Assembly (NCBI GenBank): GCA_020072805.1
Contig: JAIQGC010000011.1
Location: forward strand, 1-53,610
Source: Terriglobia bacterium
GTDB lineage: Bacteria > Acidobacteriota > Terriglobia > Acidiferrales > UBA7541
Length of the DNA: 53,610 bases
Direction of reading: 5' to 3'
The notes below the pieces were generated by a model. It ran no database searches. It saw nothing but the letters and a program-made list of their open reading frames with translations, and was not told the DNA's origin. Made by a program: the position numbers and the translations under genes. This document shows, in pieces, positions 25,026-31,544 of the stretch (position 1 is its first letter; each line of letters opens with the position of its first letter).

Positions 25026-25676
25026 ATGAAAAAAGCGATCATGCTTTTCGCAATGCTCCTGATGGTGGCCGGCTGGCTGACCCTCCAGGCTCAGCAGTCC
25101 AGGCCTGTCACCTCCGTTCAGTTGCCCGCCTCGGTCAAGCCCTTGCCTCCGGGGGCCAAACCTGGCCCCGCGCCCAGCTCTGGGCCCAGCGCTCCGCCCG
25201 TGGACAATTCCCGGCCGGAGCCTTCCGCCCTCTATGGCTACGTCACCGTGATTGATCCCGCGACCAACCAGCGCTACATCGCCGATCCCAATGCCACAGC
25301 CAGCCAGCGCGGCGGCGGCCTTTCCTTTCCCATGCACGTTGTCTTTCGCCGAACGGCGGATGCCAGCCAGACATTCACGCGGGACTGGTCATCTGGAGCT
25401 TCTTACTACCGGAATCCTCCCGTGGCCGTCTGGTTCTGCATTCCCCTGATGCAGGATTCCATGGCGGGCGACTATCCGGTGGTCAACTATCGCGATGCCA
25501 AGCTGCATTACGATCCCGCGAAGTGGCGTTTTCTGCGCCTCGATATGGGGCCGGTGGGCTGGCAGGAGATGTCCGATACCGGCTCGACAACCAATGTTTC
25601 CGTTCCCGTGCGGCCCGTGGCCCAGTTCGCGGATCTGCCCGATTTCAACGCGTCCCTCTCCGGCCCGGCACGGTAG
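25026..25676 (+). CDS. secreted hypothetical protein
   Basis: A 216-residue protein with a signal peptide (MKKAIMLFAMLLMVAGWLTLQAQ) and a Pro-rich stretch (about 35-65), then a domain rich in aromatic residues (GYVTVIDPATNQRYIAD; WSSGASYYRNPPVAVWF; YDPAKWRFLRLDMGPVGWQEM). ATG at 25026 has GAGGAAAA just upstream. It lacks the DFAGSR repeat of the gene before it but lies 11 nt downstream in the same direction. I do not recognise the family. Confidence 0.75.
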   Translation: MKKAIMLFAMLLMVAGWLTLQAQQSRPVTSVQLPASVKPLPPGAKPGPAPSSGPSAPPVDNSRPEPSALYGYVTVIDPATNQRYIADPNATASQRGGGLSFPMHVVFRRTADASQTFTRDWSSGASYYRNPPVAVWFCIPLMQDSMAGDYPVVNYRDAKLHYDPAKWRFLRLDMGPVGWQEMSDTGSTTNVSVPVRPVAQFADLPDFNASLSGPAR

Positions 25677-25881
25677 CATCCCGCAGCCTCGCGCGGGCGC
25701 CTCCCAGGCTTCTTGTGCAAGCGGACTCGCTGCGCTCCAGTCCGGTGGAGCAGGAGCGGGTCTTTTTCTCCCTCTTCCCCCGTGCAGTTATCTCCGAATC
25801 TCGGCTCTTCAGCCGCGGCCCTCCTTCGGTCCATTCAGCGCGAATCTCTGAATCCAATAGCTTCAAATAAGCACAAACCCC

Positions 25882-25899
25882 TGTTCTGCATATTGAACA
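25882..25899. promoter_or_regulatory. possible operator dyad upstream of the IclR gene
   Basis: TGTTC (25882-25886) and GAACA (25895-25899) form an inverted repeat with an 8-nt spacer, 43 nt before the GTG start. IclR proteins commonly repress their own genes from such dyads. Arms are only five bases, so this is weak. Confidence 0.25.
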
Positions 25900-25942
25900 T
25901 TCATTCCACATTCTGTAACAATGGCATTGGAGGTTTTCTTTC

Positions 25943-26752
25943 GTGCCTGCTGCCAACCCCAACCCCAGCCCCGCCACCGCCGTCGAACGCGCCCTCAATA
26001 TGCTCGAAGCCGCCGCCCAGCGCCGCGACGGCCTCACCAATTCCGAAATCAGCCGCCGCCTCAATATCCCCAAGAGCTCCGCCAGCTATATCCTCCGCGC
26101 TCTCGAACGCCGCGGCTATCTTCGCCGCGACGCCGCATCCGGCCGTTACCGCCTCGGCCTGAAAGTCCTCAGCCTCGGCCGCGAGGCCCAGGCCAATTAC
26201 GATATCGCCGGCATCGCCCTCCCCTTCATGCGCTCTCTCGTGGACCGCGTGCATCTCACCTGCCATCTCGCCGTCCTCGACCAGGGCGAAGCCGTCTACA
26301 TCGAAAAGCTCGACGCCCCCGGCTTCTTCAAGGTGGATACCTGGGTCGGCCGCCGCATGTGCGTGCACTCCACCAGCGTGGGCAAGGCCCTGCTCTCCGC
26401 TCTTCCTCCGCAGGCCACCGAAGTCATCCTGCGCGAGAGCGGCCTCAAGAAGCGCACGCCGAAAACCATCGTCTCCCCCTCCCGCCTCCTCGCCGAACTC
26501 GATTCCGTCCGTTCCCGCGGCTATGCCGTGGATGACGAGGAAAATAATCTTGGCGCGCGCTGCATGGCCGCGCCCATTTTCGACGCCCGCGGGGGCGTCA
26601 CCGCCGCCCTCGGCGTCAGCGGCACCATCACCCAGGTCAGCCGGGCCGAAATGCCGCGCATCGCCGAAGCCCTCAAGGAAACTGCCCGGCGCATCTCCCG
26701 CATGGTTTTGCGCGAAGCCAGTCCCGCCGCCCCCGAGCGCAGGCCCGGTTAG
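25943..26752 (+). CDS. IclR-family transcriptional regulator
   Basis: A 269-residue protein. The N-terminal winged HTH (about 12-70: TAVERALNMLEAAAQRRDGLTNSEISRRL..SASYILRALERRGYL) and the C-terminal effector domain (about 85-255: AVYIEKLDAPGFFK, CVHSTSVGKALLSALP, GYAVDDEENNLGARCMAAPIFD) are complete. The start is GTG at 25943; no ATG lies nearby in frame. A glycerophosphodiesterase gene follows 145 nt downstream, but nothing shows it is the target. The effector is unknown. Confidence 0.94.
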   Translation: MPAANPNPSPATAVERALNMLEAAAQRRDGLTNSEISRRLNIPKSSASYILRALERRGYLRRDAASGRYRLGLKVLSLGREAQANYDIAGIALPFMRSLVDRVHLTCHLAVLDQGEAVYIEKLDAPGFFKVDTWVGRRMCVHSTSVGKALLSALPPQATEVILRESGLKKRTPKTIVSPSRLLAELDSVRSRGYAVDDEENNLGARCMAAPIFDARGGVTAALGVSGTITQVSRAEMPRIAEALKETARRISRMVLREASPAAPERRPG

Positions 26753-26897
26753 CTTCTCGCGGCAATGCACGGAGCGGCGCTGCTCCGCGAGCGGGCCTCT
26801 GCTAACATGGAAGGGCAGCCTGCGGCTCGGGGGCGCTCTTCAAACGCTTTTGGAAAAGCCCGCGGTCCTTCGCGCGCGCCAGGAGAATGAATCGTAA

Positions 26898-27638
26898 GTG
26901 CTGATCATTGCCCATCGGGGAGCTTCGGGCTACGCGCCGGAAAACACTCTGGCGGCCTATCAGCGCGCCCTGCAGGATGGCGCCGGCTTCATCGAGACCG
27001 ACCTGCACCTCACCCGCGATGCCCAGTTTGTCGCCATCCACGACGACACCCTCGAACGCACCACCAACGGCAGCGGCCGCGTCCAGGACTGGACTCTTGC
27101 CGACCTGCGCAAGCTCGACGCCGGCTCCTGGTTCAGCCCCGAATTCGCCGGCGAGCGCATTCCCACCCTCGAGGAAATTTTCGAATTTTCCCGCAGGCAC
27201 GACATGGTTTTTTATCTGGAACTGAAGCAGAAAGGCTCCATCGGCATCGAGCATGCCCTGGTCAGCGCCCTGCGCGACTCCGGCGAAATCCGCCGCGTCG
27301 TGGTCATCTCCTTCGACCCCCGCGTTCTCGAAACCATGGTCCGCAGCGAACCCATGCTCATGACCGGCCTCCTCTATGAAGGCACCCTGGAAAATCCCTT
27401 CGCCCGCGCCGTGTCCTCCGGCGTCCGCCAGATTGCCGCCCGCGAGGACCTCATCACTACCGCCTTCCTCGATCAGGCCCGCAAGCACGATATCCAGGTC
27501 GTCGGCTGGACCGTGAACGACCCCGCCCGGATCCATTCCCTGCTGGAAATGGGCGTGGCCGGCATCATTAGCGATTTTCCCGACCGCCTCCTCGTCGAAA
27601 CCCGCGACGCCGCCTCCAGGAAAAAAGCTGGCCGCTGA
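26898..27638 (+). CDS. glycerophosphodiester phosphodiesterase
   Basis: A 246-residue TIM-barrel GDPD that splits glycerophosphodiesters into glycerol 3-phosphate and an alcohol. Catalytic features are present: HRG (His6, Arg7), E-x-D metal ligands Glu33 and Asp35, and HDD (His48) followed by LERTTNGSG. There is no signal peptide, so it is cytosolic and UgpQ-like. The start is GTG at 26898, placing the first strand LIIAHRG correctly; an AGGAG lies 12 nt upstream, and a six-codon ATG ORF overlaps the start in another frame. The 3' end runs into a dispersed repeat. Confidence 0.92.
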   Translation: MLIIAHRGASGYAPENTLAAYQRALQDGAGFIETDLHLTRDAQFVAIHDDTLERTTNGSGRVQDWTLADLRKLDAGSWFSPEFAGERIPTLEEIFEFSRRHDMVFYLELKQKGSIGIEHALVSALRDSGEIRRVVVISFDPRVLETMVRSEPMLMTGLLYEGTLENPFARAVSSGVRQIAAREDLITTAFLDQARKHDIQVVGWTVNDPARIHSLLEMGVAGIISDFPDRLLVETRDAASRKKAGR

Positions 27639-27645
27639 CGCGCTG

Positions 27646-27718
27646 CTGAAAAATCCCACGACTGTCATTCCGAAGAGCCGCAGGCGACGAGGAATCTGCT
27701 ATTCTTCTGATTTTTCAG
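27646..27718. repeat. dispersed REP-like element, copy 2, inside a 10-bp inverted repeat
   Basis: CTGAAAAATC (27646-27655) and GATTTTTCAG (27709-27718) are perfect inverted repeats. Between them lies the inverse of the element at 5294-5333: CTGTCATTCCGAAGAGCC..GACGAGGAATCT (27662-27697). The element follows the phosphodiesterase stop by eight bases and ends in a T-rich arm, so it could terminate that transcript. Confidence 0.6.
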
Positions 27719-27920
27719 TAATCAGCACACCCCTCTTCGCATCACCGAAATTGAAAGGGTGAGAATGTCCCCTGCGTTTGCTACCATGTCCCAGCGCCCG
27801 AGGCCAAGCCCCACTTCACCACCCGCGCCACGAATCAGCTCCATCAATGTCAAAAAGTTTTCTCCCCCGGAATCGCACCATCCGATCCCGGACACTCTCA
27901 ACTCATGAGCCACTCTCCAC

Positions 27921-28106
27921 ATGCCCGATCCATGCCGCCTCGCCACCCCCGGCAGCGTGGCCGCCTCCTTCAACCCCGACGGCTTCCCCTGCGGCTGGGG
28001 CGTCGGTGCCTACGCCCCCAAAGAAAACTCCCAAGCCACCATCGAATTCTCCAGCCAATCCACCTTCGAATCCTCCTGCCGCCTCGCCACACCCCGCCCT
28101 CATTGA
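27921..28106 (+). CDS. possible small ORF or gene remnant
   Basis: 61 codons with GC-rich third positions, unlike the surroundings (MPDPCRLATPGSVAASFNPDG..). The tetrapeptide-rich phrase CRLATP occurs at both ends (residues 5-10 and 53-58). There is no ribosome binding site and no recognised family; an overlapping minus-strand frame is also open. It may be a fragment of a longer gene. Confidence 0.25.
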   Translation: MPDPCRLATPGSVAASFNPDGFPCGWGVGAYAPKENSQATIEFSSQSTFESSCRLATPRPH

Positions 28107-28264
28107 CCTGCCGGATACCCGGTATCTCGCTCTTGTCCCTTTGCCGGGTGCACAACTTTTCCCCTTTAAAAGCCAAGAGGCTCCGAGCGACAATCGAAGG
28201 CAGCGCCTTTGCAAGTACCGTAAGGCGCCCTGCATTTCATTAGTCGCCGCAGACGAGGTTATAT

Positions 28265-29200
28265 TTGAGACCTTCACGAGAGCCGCCGCAACACGGATAT
28301 CTAGTTCGCCTTATGTCCCCGATGGGAACATATCCAGAGGAGACATTTCTAGGGAGCAATGTGGCCCTCGGTATTGCACCAGACATCTGCTTTAGCATAG
28401 TTCGATTGCAGGACGAATGGGAGAACGCTGGTTTTTCGGAAGTCGACGCGCTGCTCCCTATCGAGGTCCCCTTGTTCGCCGCGCTTATGCTTGCAGTCGA
28501 CGATGGAAAGAGATACATACTCCCGTACCCCACGCATCAAAGTATCTGTCTGCGTGCGGTATCAGGCCACCAACTCGACGCGGCAGCAGTCGACGAAAGT
28601 CGGCAATGGATCCGCGCCTATATCAAAAGGCACAAGCTTGAAGGAGGCCTCGTGGACGCGATCCACAGGCCTCCGATCGGCGGCGGGGTGGAATACGATC
28701 TCATTCCAAGTAGTGACAGGGATACTCACAGAAACAAGATTCTCGGACTATTGCAGTCAGCGGACCAAGTTACGCTACGCGGCCTCTCGTCGCTAATCAA
28801 AGCAAATATGGCCTGGGAACATCGCGAGCTCAACGAAGCCGCCTGTGTATTCCTCTGGATTTCGCTCGATGCAATACACAGCCTCATCCTCCAAAGGCTC
28901 CGGAAAGAAGGCAAAGTCAATCCAACATCCCAAGATGTTTCCAACTACGTTGCAGCGCGCTATGGAGTCGAATTCGAGGAGTCTCTCTTTGAATACGACT
29001 ACGAGAATCGAATTCGGGTATTGCACCCGGACAATAGGTTTGGTGCAGAGGCGAGGCCACAGTTGGAAGCTGATGATTTTTACGAACTCCGGCATTTGGT
29101 CATCGAGCTTTTCCATTTTCTTATAACTGACACTCCGACCAATCCCGGACCCGGTCCCTATGAATTCAAGGGTCACGTATTTCACCAACGCCCGCTTTGA
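28265..29200 (+). CDS. hypothetical protein in a lower-GC accessory stretch
   Basis: A 311-residue frame from a TTG at 28265; the ATG at 28313 (MSPMGTYPEETF, 295 residues) is an equally good start. Codon use is less GC-biased than in the flanking genes, suggesting acquisition. The C-terminal half reads as a helical domain (SADQVTLRGLSSLIKANMAWEHRELNEAACVFLWISLDAIHSLI; DFYELRHLVIELFHFLI), similar in style to HEPN/ApeA-like or other abortive-infection-associated C-termini, but no R-x4-6-H catalytic motif could be assigned with confidence. A strong hairpin lies inside the gene at 28643-28674. Family not recognised. Confidence 0.65.
   Translation: MRPSREPPQHGYLVRLMSPMGTYPEETFLGSNVALGIAPDICFSIVRLQDEWENAGFSEVDALLPIEVPLFAALMLAVDDGKRYILPYPTHQSICLRAVSGHQLDAAAVDESRQWIRAYIKRHKLEGGLVDAIHRPPIGGGVEYDLIPSSDRDTHRNKILGLLQSADQVTLRGLSSLIKANMAWEHRELNEAACVFLWISLDAIHSLILQRLRKEGKVNPTSQDVSNYVAARYGVEFEESLFEYDYENRIRVLHPDNRFGAEARPQLEADDFYELRHLVIELFHFLITDTPTNPGPGPYEFKGHVFHQRPL
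28643..28674. repeat. strong inverted repeat inside the orphan ORF
   Basis: GGAGGCCT-C-GTGGA-CGCGA-TCCAC-AGGCCTCC: 13 paired bases with a single bulged C and a 5-nt loop. It encodes part of GGLVDAIHRPPIGG in the ORF. Perfect stems of this length are unusual in coding sequence. Confidence 0.6.
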
Positions 29201-29353
29201 GGAGGAGTTAAGCCCCCTATGAGGAGCTAACCACACGTCAGGTAAAATGGACTGCGCACCGGAATTATGGAGAGAAGGTATGACCCGTATCCACACCGAG
29301 AGCCATCCTCGTCTAAACTGAACCGCCGTGATCGCAGACTAGAGCTATAAGGG

Positions 29354-29665
29354 CTATCGCAATTTGCCCGTTCGCACAAACTGGATATTGATTGCTACGA
29401 GTTCGTCATCGAACCAGCCTATGAGGCGCCCAATGAACTTTTCGGACAAATAGAAGAGATCCTTTGGTTCTTTGGGATAGATTTGCGCGATAAGAATACC
29501 TTCAGCGCTTGCCACTTCGATGTATCCCTTCTTTACCTGGCTGTGCCTCAGACGTGACTTAGCCTTATTTGCCCAATACCACGTCGCGGCCTCATGGGTG
29601 ACCTTGTCACGAAGAAGTTTATAGGCATCAACACCTTGTCCAGGAACAACCTGTATCGAGATCAT
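29354..29665 (-). CDS. small hypothetical protein
   Basis: 103 residues from the ATG at 29665, which has a strong GGAGGAG eight bases upstream; an in-frame start seven codons earlier lacks this. The product is basic and soluble (MISIQVVPGQGVDAYKLLRDKVTHEAATWYW..GYIEVASAEGILIAQIYPKEPKDLFYLSEKFIGRLIGWF). Low GC and unusual codon use match the neighbouring orphan. The text alternates strands and helices as in a small alpha/beta domain; I do not recognise the family. Confidence 0.6.
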   Translation of the reverse strand: MISIQVVPGQGVDAYKLLRDKVTHEAATWYWANKAKSRLRHSQVKKGYIEVASAEGILIAQIYPKEPKDLFYLSEKFIGRLIGWFDDELVAINIQFVRTGKLR

Positions 29666-29876
29666 ATGAATTACTCCTCCGAGCACTCCCTTAAATTTAC
29701 AAGCAAGGGCCCATTGGTGAGTCCGGGCGAGGCGAATTTATTTCCAGGTGAGGGGTTAACTAGTCTTATCATTTGGAGATGAGCTTATCACAACTATCTT
29801 CGCAGTCATCTTAATAATCGTCCCCGGACTTTAGCCGTTCAATAGTAGCCCAGCCAATTGAGCAAGTACGGTTGAG

Positions 29877-30118
29877 GTGCCCCAGGTGCCGTTGTTGCAC
29901 CTGGGGGTTTTGATTTCGCTCTTCTCATCAACGCACGAAACTAAACGTAGTTAGTGGTTCTACCTACCTCCTCCTCTTCTCCATCTTCGCCTTCAGCTTC
30001 TCAATCCTCTTCCGCACCTTCCCCGTATCCCCCGCATGGGAAAAAATCTCCAAGTAACTCTCATACGACTCAATCGCCGCCCGATAAAATTTCTTTTCTC
30101 CTGCGCCTCCCTCAGCAG
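29877..30118. repeat. ~240-bp direct repeat, copy 1
   Basis: Contains a hairpin CCCCAGGTGC (29882-29891) / GCACCTGGGG (29899-29908) with loop CGTTGTT, then sequence closely matching 30854-31092 including the last ~50 codons of the downstream TPR-protein gene. The match ends near CAGCAG at 30113-30118. Confidence 0.8.
29964..30118 (-). pseudogene. truncated duplicate of the 3' end of the TPR-protein gene
   Basis: The minus-strand frame reads FYRAAIESYESYLEIF, then HAGDTGKVRKRIEKLKAKMEKRRR, almost identical to the C-terminus of the complete gene at 30937-31443. The upstream four-fifths of the gene, including its signal peptide and first TPR, is missing; an open frame runs on a few codons into unrelated sequence (start-like codon at 30161). 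It is a fragment left by duplication. Confidence 0.8.
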
Positions 30119-30154
30119 CCGGCAGGTCAGCACGAAAGTCAGTGACTCTAACAT

Positions 30155-30183
30155 TTGACACGACCTCGCCGCCGGGCTAGGTT
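30155..30183 (+). promoter_or_regulatory. candidate promoter of the methyltransferase gene
   Basis: A perfect TTGACA (30155-30160), 17-nt spacer and TAGGTT (30178-30183), with the ATG at 30191 seven bases later. As for the antitoxin gene, the transcript would be leaderless or nearly so. The -10 box is a weak match; a TATAAA at 30184-30189 is too far from the -35. Confidence 0.4.
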
Positions 30184-30190
30184 TATAAAT

Positions 30191-30811
30191 ATGCCCACGC
30201 CCACGCTCCAGGAGCAATTTGGCCAGATCGACATCTATCTTTTCGACCAGCTCCTGAAAGGCCGCATCTCACCCGGAATGCGAATCCTGGACGCCGGATG
30301 CGGTTCCGGTCGAAACCTCGTCTACTTCCTGCGGGAAGGCTACGAAGTTTACGCCGCGGACGCGGACGCGCAGTCCGTGGATAGCGTCCGCTCCCTCGCC
30401 CGGATGTTCGCGCCCGCGCTTCCGGCGTCGAATTTTCGAGTCGAAGCCGTCGAACAGATGTCTTTCGACGATGCCTGCGCGGATGTGGTCGTCAGCAACA
30501 CCGTCCTCCATCTTGCCCGCGACGACGCGCACTTCGAGTCCATGCTGCTGGGATCCTGGCGCGTTCTTAAGCCCGGCGGGCTCTTCTTCTGCCGCCTCGC
30601 ATCCACGATCGGCATGGAAAGCCAGTTCAAACGTATCCAGGGACGCCGCTTCCGATCGCCGGATGGCGCGGAGCGGTATCTGGTGGACGAAGCGCTGCTT
30701 GGCTCGATCGCCGAACGGTTAGGCGGCGAACTGGCCGACCCGTTGAAGACCACCGTTGTCCAAAATCAACGTTCGATGAGCACATGGGTAGTGCGGAAAA
30801 AACTGCTGTGA
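30191..30811 (+). CDS. class I SAM-dependent methyltransferase
   Basis: A 206-residue protein with the standard Rossmann order: motif I ILDAGCGSG (32-40), acidic residues at the end of strand beta-2 (YAADAD, Asp57/Asp59), motif VVSNTVLHLA after strand beta-4 and LKPGGLFFCRL in post-motif III. The size and MPTPTLQEQFGQIDIYLFDQLL opening are those of small stand-alone methyltransferases related to UbiE/TehB types. The substrate cannot be inferred. The gene lies exactly between two ~240-bp direct repeats and is oriented against the TPR gene. Start at 30191 (ATG). Confidence 0.88.
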   Translation: MPTPTLQEQFGQIDIYLFDQLLKGRISPGMRILDAGCGSGRNLVYFLREGYEVYAADADAQSVDSVRSLARMFAPALPASNFRVEAVEQMSFDDACADVVVSNTVLHLARDDAHFESMLLGSWRVLKPGGLFFCRLASTIGMESQFKRIQGRRFRSPDGAERYLVDEALLGSIAERLGGELADPLKTTVVQNQRSMSTWVVRKKLL

Positions 30812-30853
30812 GAGAAATAGGTGGCCCAGGCTGAATGATTGGGCAACTTTGGG

Positions 30854-31092
30854 GGGTGCCCCGGGTGCCGTTGTTGCACCTGGGGGGTTCTGGATTTGTT
30901 TGTCACCCACACCCGATACTAAACGCAGCCAATCTCCTACCTCCTTCGTTTTTCCAACTCCCCCTTCAGCTTCTCAATCCTCTTCCGCACCTTCCCCGCA
31001 TCCCCCGCATGCGGAAAAATTTCCAGATAACTCTCATACGACTCGATCGCCGCCCGGTAAAATTTCCTCTTCTCCTGCGCCTCCCCCAGCAG
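30854..31092. repeat. ~240-bp direct repeat, copy 2
   Basis: Same order as copy 1: hairpin CCCCGGGTGC (30859-30868) / GCACCTGGGG (30876-30885), loop CGTTGTT, then the 3' part of the TPR gene. The one stem difference from copy 1 keeps pairing as G-U. This copy adjoins the complete gene, so it is the parental copy. Confidence 0.8.
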
Positions 31093-31443
31093 CTTGTAGG
31101 GCAGCGCATACGTCGGCCGCGCGTCAATCGCATCCTTGAACCGGTCAATCGCCGCGTCGTACTGATGAATGCGCATGTAATGCTGCCCCACCTCGACGTC
31201 CTTCTCCGCGCGCAGCGGATCGTATTTCGGCTGCACCGGAACCTTGGCCTCCCCCGGTGTGATCCGCGTCTCGCCCTCCTCCAGCGGCCTCTTCGACGAT
31301 GACTCTCCCGGCTCGGTCATAGGCGCTTGCTTCTGCGCCGGTTTCTCCTCCGGCTTCTGCGCCCGCGCTTGCGTCCCGCCCAGCGCAATCGCCAGGCTCG
31401 CCGCCGCCCACATCAACCAGTCCATCCCTCGAATTGCTCTCAT
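30937..31443 (-). CDS. secreted TPR-containing protein
   Basis: A 168-residue protein with a signal peptide (MRAIRGMDWLMWAAASLAIALGGTQARA), a charged linker and two TPR units (EVGQHYMRIHQYDAAIDRFKDAIDARP; YKLLGEAQEKRKFYRAAIESYESYLEIFP) followed by a basic helix (KVRKRIEKLKGELEKRRR). It resembles BamD/YbgF-type periplasmic scaffolds in miniature, but the specific partner is unknown. Divergent from uvrC. Its 3' end is duplicated at 29964-30118. Confidence 0.85.
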   Translation of the reverse strand: MRAIRGMDWLMWAAASLAIALGGTQARAQKPEEKPAQKQAPMTEPGESSSKRPLEEGETRITPGEAKVPVQPKYDPLRAEKDVEVGQHYMRIHQYDAAIDRFKDAIDARPTYALPYKLLGEAQEKRKFYRAAIESYESYLEIFPHAGDAGKVRKRIEKLKGELEKRRR

Positions 31444-31544
31444 TTGCTACTCCCTCACTCCTATCGGATTCGCTTTAGTATGATAGAAGATGCCCGGCGC
31501 GAGAAGTCTGGCGCGAAATACTCGCCCCCGCCCGGCCCATCTCC

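Larger units (their letters stand above)
27639..28264. other. 626-nt non-genic stretch with repeat and gene remnants
   Basis: It contains the dispersed repeat at 27646-27718, a possible small ORF at 27921-28106 and another short minus-strand frame (27722-27973) of no recognisable family. Base composition drops toward the 3' end, marking the edge of the accessory stretch that continues to about 30.2 kb. No promoter or terminator was identified apart from the repeat's own hairpin. Confidence 0.4.
29687..30190. other. 504-nt stretch with hairpin, repeat copy and gene fragment
   Basis: Holds the hairpin at 29882-29908, the first copy of the ~240-bp direct repeat (29877-30118), the truncated duplicate of the TPR-gene 3' end and the methyltransferase promoter. 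The first 180 nt show no other feature. Confidence 0.5.

Noticed and set aside
29201-29353. insertion-sequence end or tRNA-like segment
   Set aside because: No terminal inverted repeat, transposase remnant or cloverleaf could be built from the sequence.
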